Shown here: positions 35,108 to 44,959 of the stretch, piece after piece | How the letters are laid out: every line of letters begins with the position of its first letter | Numbering within the stretch: the stretch's first letter is position 1 | DNA from: Bacillota bacterium | GTDB lineage: Bacteria > Bacillota_I > Bacilli_A > Erysipelotrichales > Erysipelotrichaceae | Reading direction: 5' to 3' | Assembly (NCBI GenBank): GCA_030526175.1 | Contig: JAUNDJ010000002.1 | Span: 1-64,000 of the forward strand | DNA: 64,000 nt | Program-made: the position numbers and the translations under genes | The notes under the pieces: generated by a model | What the model saw: the letters and a program-made list of their open reading frames with translations, nothing else | Told to the model about the DNA's origin: nothing | Databases searched by the model: none

Positions 35108-35812
35108 TTACCTCTTTCTAAGTACGTAAAAATACTTTTCTCCTTCTTGAATTCCTTCTTCCACAAAATCTGTATTTACAGAAAGAATCTCAAAATATGT
35201 ATTTAATTCTTCTTCTAACCAAGATGGTTCATAAATCTTTTGAAGATGATGCTCTTGAATCATTTCTCCATTTGGTAAATAAAACGCAAAATCTTGGTAC
35301 AACCAGTCATTTTCACTTGAAATTGACCATTGATATCCACATCCGTCTTCAAAAACACCAGTTTCATTCCATTCTTCTTCAAATTCATCCATACGATCTA
35401 ATGAATGTGTATCAAATAAGAAGTATCCATTATCATTTAAATGATCGCTGACTTCTTTAAAAAAGTGAGAAACTTCTTCTTTTGACAAAATATAGTTAAA
35501 ACTGTCGCATAAACAAAGAATGGCGTCAAATTTAGAAAAATTAGATAAATCTTTCATATCTTGGACGAAAAAAGAAATATTTCCTTCAACATCCTTTGTT
35601 TTGGCTTGTTCAACCATTTGGGCACTTAAATCCAAAGCACTCATTTGATATCCAGCTTTTGATAATTGTTCTGTAATTTCGCCACTACCACACGCTAGTT
35701 CTAAAACAGAGCATGGTTTTACAAATCTTTCTATCCAATTTACCCAATCTTGTGTTGCCTCGTCGTCTTTGACCAAAGTATCGTAATATCCAGCTAATGT
35801 ATTATAGATCAT
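35108..35812 (-). CDS. YqeM-like class I SAM-dependent methyltransferase
   Basis: 234 residues from the ATG at 35812, overlapping rsfS by 11 bases (an upstream ATG at 35830 is less likely). MIYNTLAGYYDTL matches the start of YqeM; the AdoMet motif is VLELACGSGEITEQL with SALDLS as the acidic strand-2 end and ILCLCDSFNYI as motif IV. Substrate unknown, possibly tRNA-related. It follows rsfS as in Bacillus. Confidence 0.82.
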   Translation of the reverse strand: MIYNTLAGYYDTLVKDDEATQDWVNWIERFVKPCSVLELACGSGEITEQLSKAGYQMSALDLSAQMVEQAKTKDVEGNISFFVQDMKDLSNFSKFDAILCLCDSFNYILSKEEVSHFFKEVSDHLNDNGYFLFDTHSLDRMDEFEEEWNETGVFEDGCGYQWSISSENDWLYQDFAFYLPNGEMIQEHHLQKIYEPSWLEEELNTYFEILSVNTDFVEEGIQEGEKYFYVLRKR

Positions 35813-36155
35813 AGACTTGCACCGGTACATCTTGATACAAACGATCTAAAGAATATACATCTCTTTCTTCTTTGACAAATAAATGAACGACAATTTCTTC
35901 CAAATCGATTAGTATCCATTTGGATTCTGCGCTTCCTTCCGTACGAATGCTTACTGGATATTCGCTTTCTTTAACACGATCTTTGATATTTTGGGCAATC
36001 GCATTGTTTTGTCGTAAGTTTGTCGTACTAGCGACAATCATATAATCTAAGAAAGGTGTTAAACTCGTACAATCGTATGCACGAACGTCTTCCCCTTTTC
36101 GTTCTAAAATGGCTTGGACAACAATATCTTTTAATTCTTGTTTCATTTCACTCAT
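35802..36155 (-). CDS. rsfS: Ribosome silencing factor
   Basis: 117 residues, usual length. VRAYDCTSLTPFLDYMIVASTTNLRQNNAIA and the WILIDLEEIVVHLFVKEERDVYSLDRLY end are characteristic. It binds uL14 on the large subunit to block subunit joining under starvation. Part of yqeH-yhbY-nadD-rsfS. Confidence 0.95.
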   Translation of the reverse strand: MSEMKQELKDIVVQAILERKGEDVRAYDCTSLTPFLDYMIVASTTNLRQNNAIAQNIKDRVKESEYPVSIRTEGSAESKWILIDLEEIVVHLFVKEERDVYSLDRLYQDVPVQVYDL

Positions 36156-36160
36156 TCTAT

Positions 36161-37177
36161 CTATCCTTTATTTAAATATTTTTCATTTTCTTCTTTAACC
36201 CAATCGAATCCAGAAGAAATATTTTCATTACATGCATCAATCATAGGTTGGGAATCATAATCTCGTAAAGGATCGCACTTATCGGCGCAAAATACGATCA
36301 TCGCATATGGATTTCTACTTGTTCCTAATACGTGATGATAAATTGCTTCGATAATATCTGGATCCTTAATACAGAATACATTTTGGATTGTTTGAGAACC
36401 AACAAATCCGTGCCAAACAGGAATCGGATAGTGTAAGTGTTCCGGAAACTTCGCTTCCATCCACTGTTTTTGTGCACGAATATCCATATGTTTGGCAATA
36501 TCGTGGAACAATCCAACATAGTATGCTTTTTGGACATCTAAATTATTATTTCTCGCAAATTCTTCACAAAGATGCGCAACCGAAACACTATGTTCAAAAC
36601 GTTTTGTCTTCATACGAGTTCTTACCCAGTCTTCCACATATAAACGTTTTTCATAAATGTACGCTAACACATCCTCTGGAAGATAATTTAATTTATTCCC
36701 TAATCGAATATCGCTACTAGAAACGGGCATTGGAGACATATGAATTTTTTGAATATCATAAACAGATTCTCCAAATTCACCATCCCGATCCATACAAACG
36801 AAGTGTGCTAATGTAACAAGTTGGTCAGCCCCTCTCCATTTGTCAAACTGTTTTAATTGATCCGCTCCAATGATCCAGTAAAACTCATCTTCTGGATATT
36901 TTTCTTTTAATTCTTTTAACGTATCAATTGTATAACTTTTACCTTCTCGTTCTAATTCAATCGTACAAACGGAAAATCTTTCTTCTTGAGAAATTGCACG
37001 TTTCACCATTTCTAAACGATCTTCTTTGCTTGTTAATTGACGATCTTTTAAAGGTGTATTTCCAGCTGGCATAAACCATACTTGGTCTACATTTAAGCTT
37101 TCTAACGCCTGATATCCCATTTGGAGATGTACCTTATGAATAGGGTCAAAACTTCCTCCTACGATTGCGATTTTCAT
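36161..37177 (-). CDS. nadD: Fused nicotinate-nucleotide adenylyltransferase and YqeK-type HD phosphohydrolase
   Basis: 338 residues. The first 190 are NadD (GGSFDPIHKVHL nucleotide-binding motif, and SSSDIRLG as the ISST-like motif SSSDIR). The rest, from about 195, is a full YqeK domain: FEHSVSVAHLCEEFA, HDIAKHMD (metal-binding HD), and WHGFVGSQ. YqeK proteins hydrolyse diadenosine tetraphosphate symmetrically. In Bacillus the two are separate neighbouring genes; here they are one frame without a gap, so one polypeptide links NAD synthesis with Ap4A removal. Its ATG overlaps the yhbY stop (ATGA). Confidence 0.93.
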   Translation of the reverse strand: MKIAIVGGSFDPIHKVHLQMGYQALESLNVDQVWFMPAGNTPLKDRQLTSKEDRLEMVKRAISQEERFSVCTIELEREGKSYTIDTLKELKEKYPEDEFYWIIGADQLKQFDKWRGADQLVTLAHFVCMDRDGEFGESVYDIQKIHMSPMPVSSSDIRLGNKLNYLPEDVLAYIYEKRLYVEDWVRTRMKTKRFEHSVSVAHLCEEFARNNNLDVQKAYYVGLFHDIAKHMDIRAQKQWMEAKFPEHLHYPIPVWHGFVGSQTIQNVFCIKDPDIIEAIYHHVLGTSRNPYAMIVFCADKCDPLRDYDSQPMIDACNENISSGFDWVKEENEKYLNKG

Positions 37178-37464
37178 TTTTTAATCCCCAATTTATTTTC
37201 TTTCGAACGACGATATAAGACAAATGTGTGCCCTACAATATGAACCACTTCACTTCCAGTTTGTGAAGCACATTCGATAGCGGCTTCACGCGTATCAATT
37301 GGAGATGTTTTTAATAAGTTACATTTTACTAATTCGTGCGCTTCTAAAGCATCATTTAAAGATTCCAATAAATTGTAGCTAAGTCCATCTTTTCCAATTT
37401 GAAAAAGAGAACGATAATTCATACTTAGTTTTCTTAAATACTTTTTATTTTCATTGCTTAACAT
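37174..37464 (-). CDS. yhbY: YhbY-type RNA-binding (CRM-domain) protein
   Basis: 96 residues. A single CRM domain: LRKLSMNYRSLFQIGKDGL at the N-terminus and EAAIECASQTGSEVVHIVGHTFVLYR with the family's GxxxVLYR end. Associates with pre-50S ribosomes. One base after the yqeH stop. Confidence 0.93.
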   Translation of the reverse strand: MLSNENKKYLRKLSMNYRSLFQIGKDGLSYNLLESLNDALEAHELVKCNLLKTSPIDTREAAIECASQTGSEVVHIVGHTFVLYRRSKENKLGIKK

Positions 37465-37465
37465 A

Positions 37466-38551
37466 TTAAATCATTGCCTTTCTAAAACTTACTGTTATTC
37501 CATCGTGAACTTTCACGCTAATTTCATCAATTTTTCCATTCACACAAAACCAACCAACACCATGAATCACAATATCCATTTTCTCATCTTTTTTAATTCT
37601 TGGTGCTTTCCAGACACGCATTGTATCCACTGTTTTATCAACACTTGGTTTCAACATTTTATTAATATGCATATTCCATAAACGATCGGCATCGTCCAAT
37701 TTCCCGCGATGGATATCTAAATCTCTAGAAAAATATCCTACAACGCTCGCATTTCCTTTTACTTTAAAATCCACACGAGCTAGTCCTCCAACCGCAAACG
37801 ATTGATTTTCGTAAATTTGCGATACAAACGGACGAATCGGTTTTGTCGGAATGACTTGTTTCAATTCTTCTGGTGGAAGGATTGACAACATAGAATTTGG
37901 ATTTTCAATACCAGGTGTATCATAAATTGTAAATCCTTCTTCTTGATATAAAGGAATCAAATCCAAAGTTGTTCCTGGATTTCGAGAAGTCGTGATTCCA
38001 CTATCTTCTACCAATTGATTTAATAGAGTCGATTTTCCAACGTTAGCCATTCCCATGAATACTACATCTTTGTTTTCTCGATAGTTGGCAATCGCCCAAG
38101 ATATTTCATCAACGCATTCCATAGAGATTTCGCTCTTTTTCAACATATGTCCACAAATCAACATATCTTTCACTGAAATTTTTTCTTTTTGAAGACGTTC
38201 ATCTACAAACTCATAAATTTTTTCATCACTCAATGTTTTTGGAAGAACATCGCGTTTTGTCAAAATTAAAATAATATCTTTTCCTGGTAATTTCTCATTT
38301 AGAGAAGGAATCAAACTAGCTTCAAAAGAGAAAAGATCCACTACCCAGAAAATCACCGCATTCAAAGCGTTGATTTTTGAAAAAGTAGTTTCCGAAGCAA
38401 TTCCTTGTTGCATATTAATTGTTAGTGTTCCATAGTGTGTTAGCTTAAAACACCGTTGGCAATAATCCGCATCTAAATTAGGTACATACCCTAATGCTTT
38501 TTTATCGGTATTTTGAAGTTTTATACCGCATCCTTTACAAAATTCAGCCAT
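37466..38551 (-). CDS. yqeH: Ribosome biogenesis GTPase YqeH
   Basis: 361 residues. N-terminal zinc finger (CKGCGIKLQNTD ... YCQRCF), then a circularly permuted GTPase in the order G4 (TKRDVLPK), G1 (GMANVGKSTLLNQL) and G3 (DTPG). Supports 30S assembly. First of the conserved ribosome/NAD group and 28 bases downstream of the FAD-protein gene. Confidence 0.95.
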   Translation of the reverse strand: MAEFCKGCGIKLQNTDKKALGYVPNLDADYCQRCFKLTHYGTLTINMQQGIASETTFSKINALNAVIFWVVDLFSFEASLIPSLNEKLPGKDIILILTKRDVLPKTLSDEKIYEFVDERLQKEKISVKDMLICGHMLKKSEISMECVDEISWAIANYRENKDVVFMGMANVGKSTLLNQLVEDSGITTSRNPGTTLDLIPLYQEEGFTIYDTPGIENPNSMLSILPPEELKQVIPTKPIRPFVSQIYENQSFAVGGLARVDFKVKGNASVVGYFSRDLDIHRGKLDDADRLWNMHINKMLKPSVDKTVDTMRVWKAPRIKKDEKMDIVIHGVGWFCVNGKIDEISVKVHDGITVSFRKAMI

Positions 38552-38579
38552 ATTTGCTCCTTTCTCACTTTAATTTATT

Positions 38580-40160
38580 TTACTTTTTGATTGTATTCTT
38601 GTCAAAAATTGAGATTAGGCTTTCTGCACAACGAAGACCATCGATTGCACTAGTCATAATACCACCAGCGTATCCTGATCCTTCTCCACAAGGGAATAAT
38701 CCTAATATGTTTGATTGTAAGCTCTCGTCTCGACAAACTTTTAAACTCGAAGAACTACGTGATTCAACGGCACTTAAAATAGCTCCTCTTTCGACAAAAC
38801 CAGGCACTTTTTCTTCATAGGCCAATAAGGCTTCGTGCAATGATTGATTGATGGCTGGAGAAAACAATTCATTTAAATCCACAAAATTACCACCCATCAA
38901 ACAAGAAGGTTTTACTTCTTCATAATCCGTAGATACTTTTCCTGCCAGATAATCTTTGGCTAATTGTACACAAGGTGCATAGCTTCCAGATAATTCATAA
39001 GCTTTTTTCTCTAAGTTTTCTTGATATTCCAACCCAGCAAACAAATCGTTTCCATAATCGGAATCATTGACTTGCACTAATAGTGCACTATTGGCATTTA
39101 TACCATCTCGAGCAGCATAGCTCATTCCATTAATCACAAGTTGTCCTTTTTTGCTCGAAGAATTAACCACATATCCTCCTGGACACATACAGAAAGTATA
39201 CACACCCTTTTTATTCGATGTCATATGGGTTAATTGATAACGAGCAGGCGTTAATCGTGGATCTTGGCTTGCTTCTTTTAACATAGCTTCATTTATATAA
39301 TCTTGTGTATGTTCAATACGAACACCTACCGCAAAAGGCTTATTTGTCAACTGTAGTCCTTTTTTATGAAAGGCAAGAATCGTATCGCTTGCTGAATGAC
39401 CACACGCAAAAATCAAAGCCTGACAAGCAAAATCTCCACTAGTAGTAGAAATACCTACCAACTGATCATTTTCTACTTTGATATCGGTTACTTGTGTATC
39501 AAAATAGAAAGTACCACCTAATCGCTCAATCTCTTGGCGGCAAGCTTTAATAATTTTTAAAAATGCGTCAGTTCCAATATGTGGATGCGCATCAATTAAT
39601 ATTTCTTCTTTAGCACCAAAAGAAACTAAATCTTCTAATACTTTTCTTGCTCTAGAGTCTTTGGAACGAGTCGTTAGCTTCCCATCACTAAAGGCTCCCG
39701 CTCCACCTTCTCCAAATTGAACATTACATTCTTCGTCCAATTCTGAACCATTCCAGAAACCTTCTACTTTTTCTTTTCGAATATCTACCTGACTCCCTCG
39801 TTCAAAAACAATTGGACAATAACCGCTTTGTGCAAGTAATAATGCGGCAAACATACCAGCTGGTCCAAAACCAACGACAACAGGATGGTCTGGAAGACTC
39901 TTTTCACCGCTTTCCACATATTTATAACGTTCATCTGGACGCTTCATAACATCCTTATGTTTTAAATATTGTTTTTCTCGACGGACTTTACAGTCTAAGA
40001 CATACGAAAACAAGACCTTTTGATGGCGGGCATCTACACTTTTACGATGAATTTCCCACGATAAAAGATCTTCTGGTTTCATATTCAGTTTTCTTAATAA
40101 ATGCGATTCGATGACATTTCTGTCATCGCTATCGCATTTTACTTGATGTACTCGAATCAT
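38580..40160 (-). CDS. Uncharacterised FAD-dependent dehydrogenase (COG2509-like)
   Basis: 526 residues. An N-terminal ~90-residue RNA/ACT-like domain precedes the dinucleotide fold VVVGFGPAGMFAALLLA (about 94-110). Later motifs are EGGAGAFSDGKLTTR and LFPCGEGSGYAGGIMTSAIDGL near the C-terminus, where FAD contacts are made. The family is widespread in anaerobes and Bacillota; its reaction is unknown. It is tightly packed with the acyltransferase gene (four bases). Confidence 0.85.
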   Translation of the reverse strand: MIRVHQVKCDSDDRNVIESHLLRKLNMKPEDLLSWEIHRKSVDARHQKVLFSYVLDCKVRREKQYLKHKDVMKRPDERYKYVESGEKSLPDHPVVVGFGPAGMFAALLLAQSGYCPIVFERGSQVDIRKEKVEGFWNGSELDEECNVQFGEGGAGAFSDGKLTTRSKDSRARKVLEDLVSFGAKEEILIDAHPHIGTDAFLKIIKACRQEIERLGGTFYFDTQVTDIKVENDQLVGISTTSGDFACQALIFACGHSASDTILAFHKKGLQLTNKPFAVGVRIEHTQDYINEAMLKEASQDPRLTPARYQLTHMTSNKKGVYTFCMCPGGYVVNSSSKKGQLVINGMSYAARDGINANSALLVQVNDSDYGNDLFAGLEYQENLEKKAYELSGSYAPCVQLAKDYLAGKVSTDYEEVKPSCLMGGNFVDLNELFSPAINQSLHEALLAYEEKVPGFVERGAILSAVESRSSSSLKVCRDESLQSNILGLFPCGEGSGYAGGIMTSAIDGLRCAESLISIFDKNTIKK

Positions 40161-40164
40161 AATC

Positions 40165-41178
40165 TTACATTAAATGTTTTAAAATTGGGAATTGATCTTT
40201 ATATCGAACCACTAATACCGCAAACAATTGTGCTAAACATAAAGTTAAAAAATATACGACAAAGTGTGCGTTAGGTAAGATACGCAATAAAATTTTCGCA
40301 AACAAAATATGAGAAGTATAGATCAGTGAAGATTCTAAACGCAAATGTACATATTTTTCCGGTTCTTTTACTTTCACTTTTAATAAGTAGTTTACTAAGA
40401 AGAATGTACAAGGAATCAAACTCAAGAACATGCTTGATAAATCTTGTAGTACACCAAAAGCGTTATACAACAATACTTCTAATATTAATAGAACAAAGCT
40501 GACTCCAAATGCCATTAAACTTGTTCTTTCTGGTAAACGTTTTGTACGAGCCAATAAATATCCTAGCATCATATATACCGGCCCAAAGAAGAATCCGTTT
40601 CTAGCTGTACCAAAAATCTTAATAAAGAATCCATAGAAAAAGGAAATTCCTGGAACAGCTTGCCAGATTGGCGCATATACGTTCATAAAATATCCAAAAA
40701 TATACAATCCAAGCGTAATTTTAATCGCTTTATTCATTGTAAATTTTTCATTACAATACCAAACGATAATCGAAGATACCACTAAAGCCGGTAAGAACCA
40801 TAAGTGATAATACGATCCGTTTAAGAATAAATCTCGAACATAGGAAAGAATGCCTGAAAAACTAATTCCTACAGCTAAATGATCCCAAAGCGTGTATGGT
40901 AAGTAGATGATTGTCCAAATACCATATAATTTTAATACGCGCATACAGTAATCAAATAACACTTCTTTATTATGTAACGATTCTCCATCTTTAAATTTCT
41001 TAAACAAGAAATAAGCAGAAGTCACAAAAAAGAAAGGAACGGCTAATCGACATACAATCGCAATCCACAATAAGTTAAACGTTTCTGACATTTCAAAAAA
41101 TGGATAAGTATGAATACATACAACTAATAAAGCCGAAATCCATTTTGCGATGTCAATTGCGGCAAATTGTTTTTTCAT
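40165..41178 (-). CDS. Membrane acyltransferase (acyltransferase family 3)
   Basis: 337 residues, about ten membrane segments. It begins AAIDIAKWISALLVVCIHTYPF; the D-x-x-K-x-x-x-x-x-L-V-V-x-x-H pattern near residues 8-23 includes the catalytic histidine of the OatA/NodX-type acyltransferase-3 family. No extracellular SGNH domain is attached. Likely O-acetylates a wall glycan or lipid. Located upstream of the FAD-protein and downstream of alr in the murF-ddl-alr operon, which supports a wall role. Confidence 0.85.
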   Translation of the reverse strand: MKKQFAAIDIAKWISALLVVCIHTYPFFEMSETFNLLWIAIVCRLAVPFFFVTSAYFLFKKFKDGESLHNKEVLFDYCMRVLKLYGIWTIIYLPYTLWDHLAVGISFSGILSYVRDLFLNGSYYHLWFLPALVVSSIIVWYCNEKFTMNKAIKITLGLYIFGYFMNVYAPIWQAVPGISFFYGFFIKIFGTARNGFFFGPVYMMLGYLLARTKRLPERTSLMAFGVSFVLLILEVLLYNAFGVLQDLSSMFLSLIPCTFFLVNYLLKVKVKEPEKYVHLRLESSLIYTSHILFAKILLRILPNAHFVVYFLTLCLAQLFAVLVVRYKDQFPILKHLM

Positions 41179-41188
41179 AAATCTATAT

Positions 41189-42340
41189 TTATCCTCTCTT
41201 ATCTAAACGAGGCACTCTAGCCGCAATAGCGGATAAAGTTTCATTATTTATTGTATGAGCATCTCGACTAATGGAATCAATCGTTACCACTTCATCCCCT
41301 TGACGTCCCACTAAACAACAAATGTCGCCTTCTTTTACATCTTCTATTTCGGTTACATCCACCATACATTGGTCCATACAAATATTTCCAACTAATGGAC
41401 AACGTTTTCCGTGAATTAATACCTCATGGTTTTTATTTGACAACAATCTAGGTAGTCCATCCGCATATCCAATTGAAATTGTCGCAATCTTTGTTGGCTT
41501 TGTAGCCATAAAATGGCGTCCATAACCAACCGTTTGTCCTGCCTTAATTGTTTTTACAACGCTAACATTGGCATATAAAGACATGACCGGGATAAAGTTT
41601 GGTTGCGATAAAATTGGAATGGAATCATCCGATGTCACTCCCATATACAATAATCCAGGACGACAATAATCCATGCCCAAATCCCCATAATTCAAAATTC
41701 CATAACTGTTTTGAACATGTAAAATTCCTGGTTGGATACCAATTTCTTTTAAAGAAGCAACAACTTCGTTAAACAACTCAATTTGATGTTTTGTGAAAGC
41801 AGCCGATTCCTCACCTAAATCATCGCTTACAGGAAAATGCGTAAACATTCCGTCCACAGAAATCTTTGTCAAAGAAAAGACTTCAATAATCGAATCCATT
41901 TCTTTCTTCTGATCTTGATCTTGAATTCCTGTACGATTCATTCCTGTATCCACTTTACAATGCGCATGAATTATCACGTCGTGTTCTTTCGCATACGCAT
42001 TTAAACGCTTCGCGTAATCCAAAGAAATAAGAGATTGCGTGATCTTTTTCTCGTGTAAATAGTGAAAATGTTCTGGTGGCGTATATCCTAAAATTAAGAT
42101 GGAAGATTCAATCCCCGCATTTCTTAATTCCAAAGCTTCATCTACGCTAGATACACCAAAGAAATCTACACCATTTTCTTCCAAAGCTTTTGCACATTTA
42201 ACAGAACCATGACCATAAGCATTCGCCTTTACGATTCCCATGATCTTAGTTTCTCCCACTAATTTCTTTATTTCCTTAACATTATGTCCAATCGCATCAT
42301 AGTCAATTTCAGCCCAACAACGACTGTAACTTTCTAACAT
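41189..42340 (-). CDS. alr: Alanine racemase
   Basis: 383 residues. PLP lysine in GIVKANAYGHGSVKCA (about 35-50), RIGYADGL-like segment TISIGYADGLPRLL, and CMDQCMVDVTE near the catalytic tyrosine domain. Makes D-alanine for peptidoglycan. Overlaps ddl by seven bases; together with ddl and murF it forms a D-Ala-D-Ala supply operon. Confidence 0.96.
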   Translation of the reverse strand: MLESYSRCWAEIDYDAIGHNVKEIKKLVGETKIMGIVKANAYGHGSVKCAKALEENGVDFFGVSSVDEALELRNAGIESSILILGYTPPEHFHYLHEKKITQSLISLDYAKRLNAYAKEHDVIIHAHCKVDTGMNRTGIQDQDQKKEMDSIIEVFSLTKISVDGMFTHFPVSDDLGEESAAFTKHQIELFNEVVASLKEIGIQPGILHVQNSYGILNYGDLGMDYCRPGLLYMGVTSDDSIPILSQPNFIPVMSLYANVSVVKTIKAGQTVGYGRHFMATKPTKIATISIGYADGLPRLLSNKNHEVLIHGKRCPLVGNICMDQCMVDVTEIEDVKEGDICCLVGRQGDEVVTIDSISRDAHTINNETLSAIAARVPRLDKRG

Positions 42341-43389
42341 ACGCCAACCTTTCTTTCCATAGCTAACGCAATTAATTCGTCAATTAAATTTGGGAATTCC
42401 AAACCTACTTCTTTCATCATAGAAGGATAACGGCTTGTTGCGGTTAAGCCAGGAATTGTATTTAATTCGTTTAATACAACACTCTTATCTTCTTGCACAA
42501 ACATATCAACACGAGCAAGTCCAGTACAGTTCATCGCTTTATATACACGACGAGCAAGATCTTGTGCTTGATCAAAAGTAGCTTGATCAATACGTGCTGG
42601 ACAATAGATTGCCGCATTTTTCATTTCATATTTTCCTTCAAAATCAAAGAATCCACCTGTAATTTCGATTTCATCACAGCTTCCTGTTTTGATTTCTTTA
42701 TTTCCCATTACAGCACAACCGATTTCAAATCCTTTGATTACTTTTTCAACTAAGATTTTTCCACGACCATCCCAATAGAATGCATCTTTAATAGCTTCGT
42801 TATATTCTTCTTCATTTTCAACAAAGTGAACTCCATAACTACTTCCGGCATTACATGGTTTAATAATCCATGGAAGTGGAATTGTTTTTTGAATTTCTTC
42901 AAACGAAGGATTTTCTTCATTTTCTCGTAAACAAATGTAATCCGCACAAGGAATGTTTGCTTGGTCACAAAGGATGTGCATAATTTCTTTGTCCATAGAA
43001 ATAGAACTACTCATAACATCGCATCCAACATAGTGAATGTTCATTAATTCTAATAACCCTTGCATACATCCATCTTCACCATTTTTTCCATGTAATACAG
43101 GGAAAGCACAATCAAAAGTATATGTACGAGGATTTTCTTCTACAGTGATGATTCCGTGGTGGATCCATGCACAAGGTGTGCAGAATTCTTCCTTTTTCCA
43201 GTGATCGTGTTCTAAATCATCAATAGAACCTTCGTATAAATAGAAGTTCCCTTCTTGGTCAATTCCAATTTTTGTTAGTTCATATTTATCTTCATGAATC
43301 GCTCTTAAGAAAGAGGCTGTAGAATGTAACGATACAGAATATTCGCTACTTTGCCCTCCAAAGATGACAGCTAATTTTAACTTTTCCAT
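42334..43389 (-). CDS. ddl: D-alanine-D-alanine ligase
   Basis: 351 residues. ATP-grasp fold with VIFGGQSSEYSVSLHS at the start, WIIKPCNAGSSYGVHFV, and VVLNELNTIPGLT near the end (metal-binding E-x-N). The start shares one base with the murF stop (TAATG). Confidence 0.96.
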   Translation of the reverse strand: MEKLKLAVIFGGQSSEYSVSLHSTASFLRAIHEDKYELTKIGIDQEGNFYLYEGSIDDLEHDHWKKEEFCTPCAWIHHGIITVEENPRTYTFDCAFPVLHGKNGEDGCMQGLLELMNIHYVGCDVMSSSISMDKEIMHILCDQANIPCADYICLRENEENPSFEEIQKTIPLPWIIKPCNAGSSYGVHFVENEEEYNEAIKDAFYWDGRGKILVEKVIKGFEIGCAVMGNKEIKTGSCDEIEITGGFFDFEGKYEMKNAAIYCPARIDQATFDQAQDLARRVYKAMNCTGLARVDMFVQEDKSVVLNELNTIPGLTATSRYPSMMKEVGLEFPNLIDELIALAMERKVGVC

Positions 43390-44753
43390 TACTCATTTCC
43401 TTTCATAAATTCTTTGACAATTGTATCCATTGTCATTGCTCTTGAGCCTTTTACTAATAGCACATTCTCTTCGTTTAAACAAGGAGAAACAGCTTCAATT
43501 AAGGCTTCTTTATTCTCAAACCAAGTCGCTCCTTGGCCAAATCCTTCCACTGTATATTTTGAAAGCGGTCCAACACAATATAATAGATCTACACCTTTTT
43601 CTTTGGCATAAACACCCACTTCTTTATGAAGTGCATTTTCTTCAGGACCTAAATCCAACATATCGGATAATAAGGCGATGTGTTTTTTGCCTTCAATACA
43701 GATTAGGGTATCGATTGCCCCTTTAGCACTTTCTGGATTTGATTTATACGAATCATCTAAAATTTTAGCGTTTTTACATCTTAATAATTGCGTACGCATT
43801 TTTGTCATTTCTAAATTCTTTAATCCATTCAAAATAGATTCGTTCGATAATCCAAATTCTTTGGCAACATAAATCACAGGTAAACAGTTCATCGCTTGGA
43901 ATTGTCCAAAAGAACGAAGATGAATTGGTTCCTCAAAAATATTTGTTGAGAAACAAATTCCATTTTCTTCATAAACAATATCCGAAGTGATTTGAATATT
44001 TCCTTCTCGTCCAAAAGAAACTACCTTGTGCGATGATACATCCTTATCTTTTAATACAATATCAATTTCTGGACAGTCCTTATTGTATAAGAACAATCCA
44101 CCTTCTTTTAGGTTATCGAAAATCTCACATTTCGCTTGCGCAATTTGTACTTTTCCACCCAAATTTTCCATATGTGCCGATCCAATCGTTGTGATAATCG
44201 AAACATCTGGTTTCGCAATCTTACATAAGAAATCTATTTCGTTGAAATTTTCCATTCCCATTTCCAACACCGCAATCTCAATATCTTCTTCGAAATCCAA
44301 GATTGTTAGTGGTAAGCCAATTTCGTTATTACGATTTCCTTGTGTTTTTTGACATTTCTTTTCTTGCGAAAAAACGCTATGAAGCATATCTTTACAGCTT
44401 GTTTTTCCATTCGATCCCGTTACTGCAATTACTTTACAATCTAAGCTTGCCAAATACGCCTTAGCTAAATCTTGTAAAGCTTTTTGCGTATCGTCTACTA
44501 GAATCAATGAAATACCTTCTGGATATGGCAAGTGATCTTTTTGCCATAACGAAGCAGTTGCACCATTTTCTTTTACGGATTCAATAAAACTATGTCCATC
44601 CACTCTAGCACCAATCATAGGAACGTATAATGTCCCTTCTTGTACTTGTCTTGAGTCGATTGACACACCATGAATTGATCTATTTCCATTTTCTTTTGGG
44701 AAAATCTCTGTTCCCAAGTATTCTGCAATTTCCATAATGGTTTTGTGAATCAT
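43389..44753 (-). CDS. murF: UDP-MurNAc-tripeptide:D-Ala-D-Ala ligase
   Basis: 454 residues. Mur ligase P-loop VTGSNGKTSCKDM (about 113-125), RNNEIGLPLT and VLEMGMENFNEI follow; the C-terminal domain has DDSYKSNPES. Adds D-Ala-D-Ala to the peptidoglycan precursor, in line with the downstream ddl and alr genes. First gene of a long minus-strand run. A GGGGG-type ribosome site precedes the ATG. Confidence 0.96.
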   Translation of the reverse strand: MIHKTIMEIAEYLGTEIFPKENGNRSIHGVSIDSRQVQEGTLYVPMIGARVDGHSFIESVKENGATASLWQKDHLPYPEGISLILVDDTQKALQDLAKAYLASLDCKVIAVTGSNGKTSCKDMLHSVFSQEKKCQKTQGNRNNEIGLPLTILDFEEDIEIAVLEMGMENFNEIDFLCKIAKPDVSIITTIGSAHMENLGGKVQIAQAKCEIFDNLKEGGLFLYNKDCPEIDIVLKDKDVSSHKVVSFGREGNIQITSDIVYEENGICFSTNIFEEPIHLRSFGQFQAMNCLPVIYVAKEFGLSNESILNGLKNLEMTKMRTQLLRCKNAKILDDSYKSNPESAKGAIDTLICIEGKKHIALLSDMLDLGPEENALHKEVGVYAKEKGVDLLYCVGPLSKYTVEGFGQGATWFENKEALIEAVSPCLNEENVLLVKGSRAMTMDTIVKEFMKGNE

Positions 44754-44776
44754 ATTTGCACCCCCATTTGGAGTAT

Positions 44777-44785
44777 ATTATATCA
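44777..44785 (-). promoter_or_regulatory. Extended -10 promoter of murF-ddl-alr
   Basis: Minus-strand TGATATAAT with TATAAT at 44777-44782, about 24 bases before the murF ATG. Confidence 0.55.
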
Positions 44786-44944
44786 TATATATGCTTTTCG
44801 AAACAGAAAAGTCAATTTTTTAACAAGTGTTCCCAAAAATGGGACGAACCCATCTTTTTTTCCCATTTTTCTTATAAAATCCCCCAAAAATCATCAGTTT
44901 TTTTACTTTTCACACAATTTTCACATATTTACAATTTTAATGTG

Positions 44945-44953
44945 TGATATAAT
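44945..44953 (+). promoter_or_regulatory. Extended -10 promoter of the candidate small RNA
   Basis: TGATATAAT: TATAAT at 44948-44953 preceded by TG one base away. Predicts a start near 44960. Confidence 0.6.
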
Positions 44954-44959
44954 CGGTTA

